A stretch of DNA of 14,953 bases from assembly GCA_036511155.1 (NCBI GenBank), contig DATCCR010000046.1, forward strand, positions 1 through 14,953, given 5' to 3'. Of the stretch, positions 13,523 through 14,953 are shown piece by piece; within the stretch, counting starts at the first letter, position 1, and every line of letters begins with the position of its first letter. The DNA comes from Bog-756 sp036511155 (GTDB taxonomy: Bacteria > Actinomycetota > Acidimicrobiia > Acidimicrobiales > RAAP-2). Both the position numbers and the translations under genes were made by a program. The notes under the pieces were generated by a model, which made no database searches, had not been told where the DNA came from, and saw nothing but the letters and a program-made list of their open reading frames with translations.

Positions 13523-13759
13523 ATGTCCGTCAGCGCCTACGTACTCATCCAGACCGAGGTCGGACGGGCGGCCGGAGTGGCCCGGGCCGTGCAGGCGGTC
13601 GACGGTGTCGTGGCGGCCGAGGGCGTGACCGGCCCCTACGACGTGATCGCCCGGGCCGACGCCACCACGGTGGACGAACTGGGTCAGATGGTGGTGGGCC
13701 GGATCCAGCTGATCGACGGCATCATCCGCACCGTCACCTGCCCCGTGGTCAACCTCTGA
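13523..13759 (+). CDS. Stand-alone Lrp/AsnC ligand-binding (RAM) domain protein
   Basis: The 78-residue protein consists only of the C-terminal effector domain seen in Lrp/AsnC regulators. It begins SVSAYVLIQTEVGR, has the GVTGPYDVIARADA turn (34-47) where amino-acid effectors bind in this family, and ends with IIRTVTCPVVNL, matching the usual last strand (TxTxxVL). There is no helix-turn-helix, so it cannot bind DNA alone through the normal domain. Such proteins form rings of dimers and may bind amino acids or modulate full-length Lrp proteins; this is known of the family and not shown here. The start at 13523 is set by AGGAG 6 nt upstream. It diverges from the MFS gene, an arrangement that permits but does not prove a link, and converges with the racemase-like gene. 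Confidence 0.88.
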   Translation: MSVSAYVLIQTEVGRAAGVARAVQAVDGVVAAEGVTGPYDVIARADATTVDELGQMVVGRIQLIDGIIRTVTCPVVNL

Positions 13760-13765
13760 CGTGAT

Positions 13766-13784
13766 CGACGGGCGCGTCCCGTCG
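13766..13784. terminator. 7-bp hairpin between convergent genes, probable bidirectional terminator
   Basis: CGACGGG (13766-13772) and CCCGTCG (13778-13784) form a perfect stem with a 5-nt loop, starting 7 nt after the stop of the Lrp-domain gene. The converging racemase-like gene stops at 13814, so the hairpin can serve both. A second, longer-looped pair (CGGTCC 13783-13788 with GGACCG 13804-13809) lies beside it. There is no T-run. Confidence 0.5.
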
Positions 13785-13813
13785 GTCCGGTGTCAGGCGA
13801 CGGGGACCGAGGG

Positions 13814-14953
13814 TCAGGCGATGGCGCCGGAACTGCGCAGGGCGGTGACCTGGTCGTCCGGCACTCCCCAGTCGGCCAGCGCCTCGTCGGCGTGCTGGCC
13901 GGGGTTGGGCGGCGGGCGCCGGATGGCACCGGGGGTCGACAGGAATCGGGGTGCCGGGGCCGGCTGGACGACACCGGCCACCTCGGTGAAGGTGCCCCGA
14001 GCCTTGTTGTGCGGGTGGTCGGGCGCCTCGGTAGCGGACAGCACGGGCGCCACGCAGGCGTCGGAGCCGGCAAAGACCTCTTCCCACTCCCCTCGGGTCT
14101 TCGTGGCGAAGATGGCGGCGAACCGCTCCTTCATGGCCGACCACGTGGTCCGGTCCATCTGGGTGCTGAGGTCCTCGTCGCCCAGGCCGAGCAGGCGCAT
14201 CAGCTCGGCGTAGAACTGGGGCTCGATGGCTCCCACACCCATGAACCCGCCATCCGAGGTCTCGTAGACCTCGTAGAAGTGGGCCCCGGTGTCGAGCAGG
14301 TTGGTCCCCCGCCCGTCGTGCCACACCCCGGCAGCGCGCAAGGTGTACGTCATGGTCATGAGCGAGGCGGCGCCGTCGACCATGGCGGCGTCGATGACCT
14401 GGCCCTTGCCGGTGGTGCGGGCGCCGAGGATGGCGGCCACCATCCCGTAGGCCAAGAGCATGCCGCCGCCGCCGAAGTCGCCGACCAGGTTGAGCGGCGG
14501 GAGCGGGCGCTCCCCCTCGCGGCCGATGGCCTCGAGGGCGCCGGACAGGGCGATGTAGTCGATGTCGTGACCGGCGGCCTGGGCCATCGGCCCGTCCTGG
14601 CCGTAGCCCGTCATCCGGCCGTAGACCAGCTTCGGGTTACGGGCCAGGCACTCATCGGGGCCGAGCCCCAGCCGCTCGGCCACACCGGGACGGAAGCCCT
14701 CCATGAGGCCGTCGGCACCTTCGGCCAGGCGCAGTACCAGGGACACCCCGTCGGGGTGCTTGAGGTCGACGGCCACCGAGCGGCGGCCCCGGTTCATGAG
14801 GTCGACGTGGGGCTCCTCACGGGGCGGGTAGGTGGCCCGGTCGGACCGGTCGATGCGGATGATGTCCGCGCCGGCGTCGGCCAGCATCATGCCGGCGAAG
14901 GGGGCGGGCCCGAGGCCGGCCAGCTCGATGATCCGCACGCCCTCGAGGGGTCC
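13814..14953 (-). CDS. Alpha-methylacyl-CoA racemase / CoA-transferase family III, start outside window
   Basis: The protein belongs to the family III CoA-transferase fold and most resembles alpha-methylacyl-CoA racemase (Mcr/AMACR), which epimerises 2-methylacyl-CoA esters during breakdown of branched fatty acids or sterol side chains. Counting the internal GTG at 14938 as residue 1, the catalytic residues known from M. tuberculosis Mcr (His126, Asp156, Glu241) have counterparts with identical spacing: His124 in AGHDIDYIALSG, Asp154 in NLVGDFGGGG and Glu239 in GAIEPQFYAEL. The RPGVAERLGLGPDE segment (83-95) is also typical. Six codons upstream of and including that GTG still match the family (GPLEGVRIIELAG), so the real start lies past the right edge. 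Formyl-CoA-transferase-type members have Asp in place of the racemase base, which makes racemase more likely than transferase. At least 374 residues are visible, slightly longer than Mcr at about 360. Confidence 0.9.
   Translation of the reverse strand, partial: GPLEGVRIIELAGLGPAPFAGMMLADAGADIIRIDRSDRATYPPREEPHVDLMNRGRRSVAVDLKHPDGVSLVLRLAEGADGLMEGFRPGVAERLGLGPDECLARNPKLVYGRMTGYGQDGPMAQAAGHDIDYIALSGALEAIGREGERPLPPLNLVGDFGGGGMLLAYGMVAAILGARTTGKGQVIDAAMVDGAASLMTMTYTLRAAGVWHDGRGTNLLDTGAHFYEVYETSDGGFMGVGAIEPQFYAELMRLLGLGDEDLSTQMDRTTWSAMKERFAAIFATKTRGEWEEVFAGSDACVAPVLSATEAPDHPHNKARGTFTEVAGVVQPAPAPRFLSTPGAIRRPPPNPGQHADEALADWGVPDDQVTALRSSGAIA

Overview
The window looks like ordinary chromosome from a very GC-rich actinobacterium. 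GC is high throughout, GTG starts are common, and start/stop codons overlap repeatedly. Two protein types point the same way: a SepIVA/Rv2927c-like coiled-coil protein and a GTP-type PEP carboxykinase. The order recG-rsmD-coaD-(coiled-coil)-DUF177-rpmF-plsX with a DAK2 protein and rpmB next to recG is the usual actinobacterial arrangement. An Acidimicrobiia-like lineage is possible, but the sequence alone does not prove it.

Layout. Positions 1-428 (+) hold the C-terminal part of an HSL-type alpha/beta hydrolase cut by the window edge. Positions 432-8491 (-) form a long co-directional block, read from right to left: a FakA-like DAK2 protein, recG, an unrecognised five-helix membrane protein, rsmD, coaD, a SepIVA-like protein, DUF177/YceD, rpmF and plsX. 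Several junctions overlap (GTGA, TAGTG, or 8 nt), which suggests translational coupling. The block is probably two or three transcripts, because an inverted repeat lies between the membrane-protein gene and rsmD. rpmB (+) diverges from the FakA-like gene across only 58 nt. It ends in a 14-bp tandem repeat that carries its stop codon and runs into a GC hairpin. thiL (-) converges on rpmB and diverges from pckG (+), whose end carries a 14-bp hairpin. A major facilitator protein (-) converges on pckG and diverges from a small Lrp/AsnC ligand-binding-domain protein (+). The right edge holds an alpha-methylacyl-CoA racemase-like gene (-) whose start lies outside the window.

Functions. The minus-strand block combines translation (L32, L28, 16S rRNA methylation), CoA synthesis (CoaD), septation or cell growth (SepIVA-like), branch-migration repair (RecG) and phospholipid precursor supply. 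The FakA-like protein and PlsX act on the same intermediate, acyl-phosphate, from opposite directions: fatty acid plus ATP, or acyl-ACP plus phosphate. ThiL makes thiamine diphosphate and PckG links the TCA cycle to gluconeogenesis.

I found no mobile element, CRISPR array, tRNA or rRNA gene, prophage or defence system, and nothing that amounts to a new multi-gene system. The most interesting points are local: the unknown membrane protein inside the recG-rsmD interval, the rpmB 3'-end repeat and hairpin, the altered metal site in the FakA-like protein, and the MFS protein with an inserted Pro/Gly-rich loop. Apart from the genes and sites listed, no stretch longer than about 300 bases lacks a gene. 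The longest gaps are 9876-10065 and 8760-8900.
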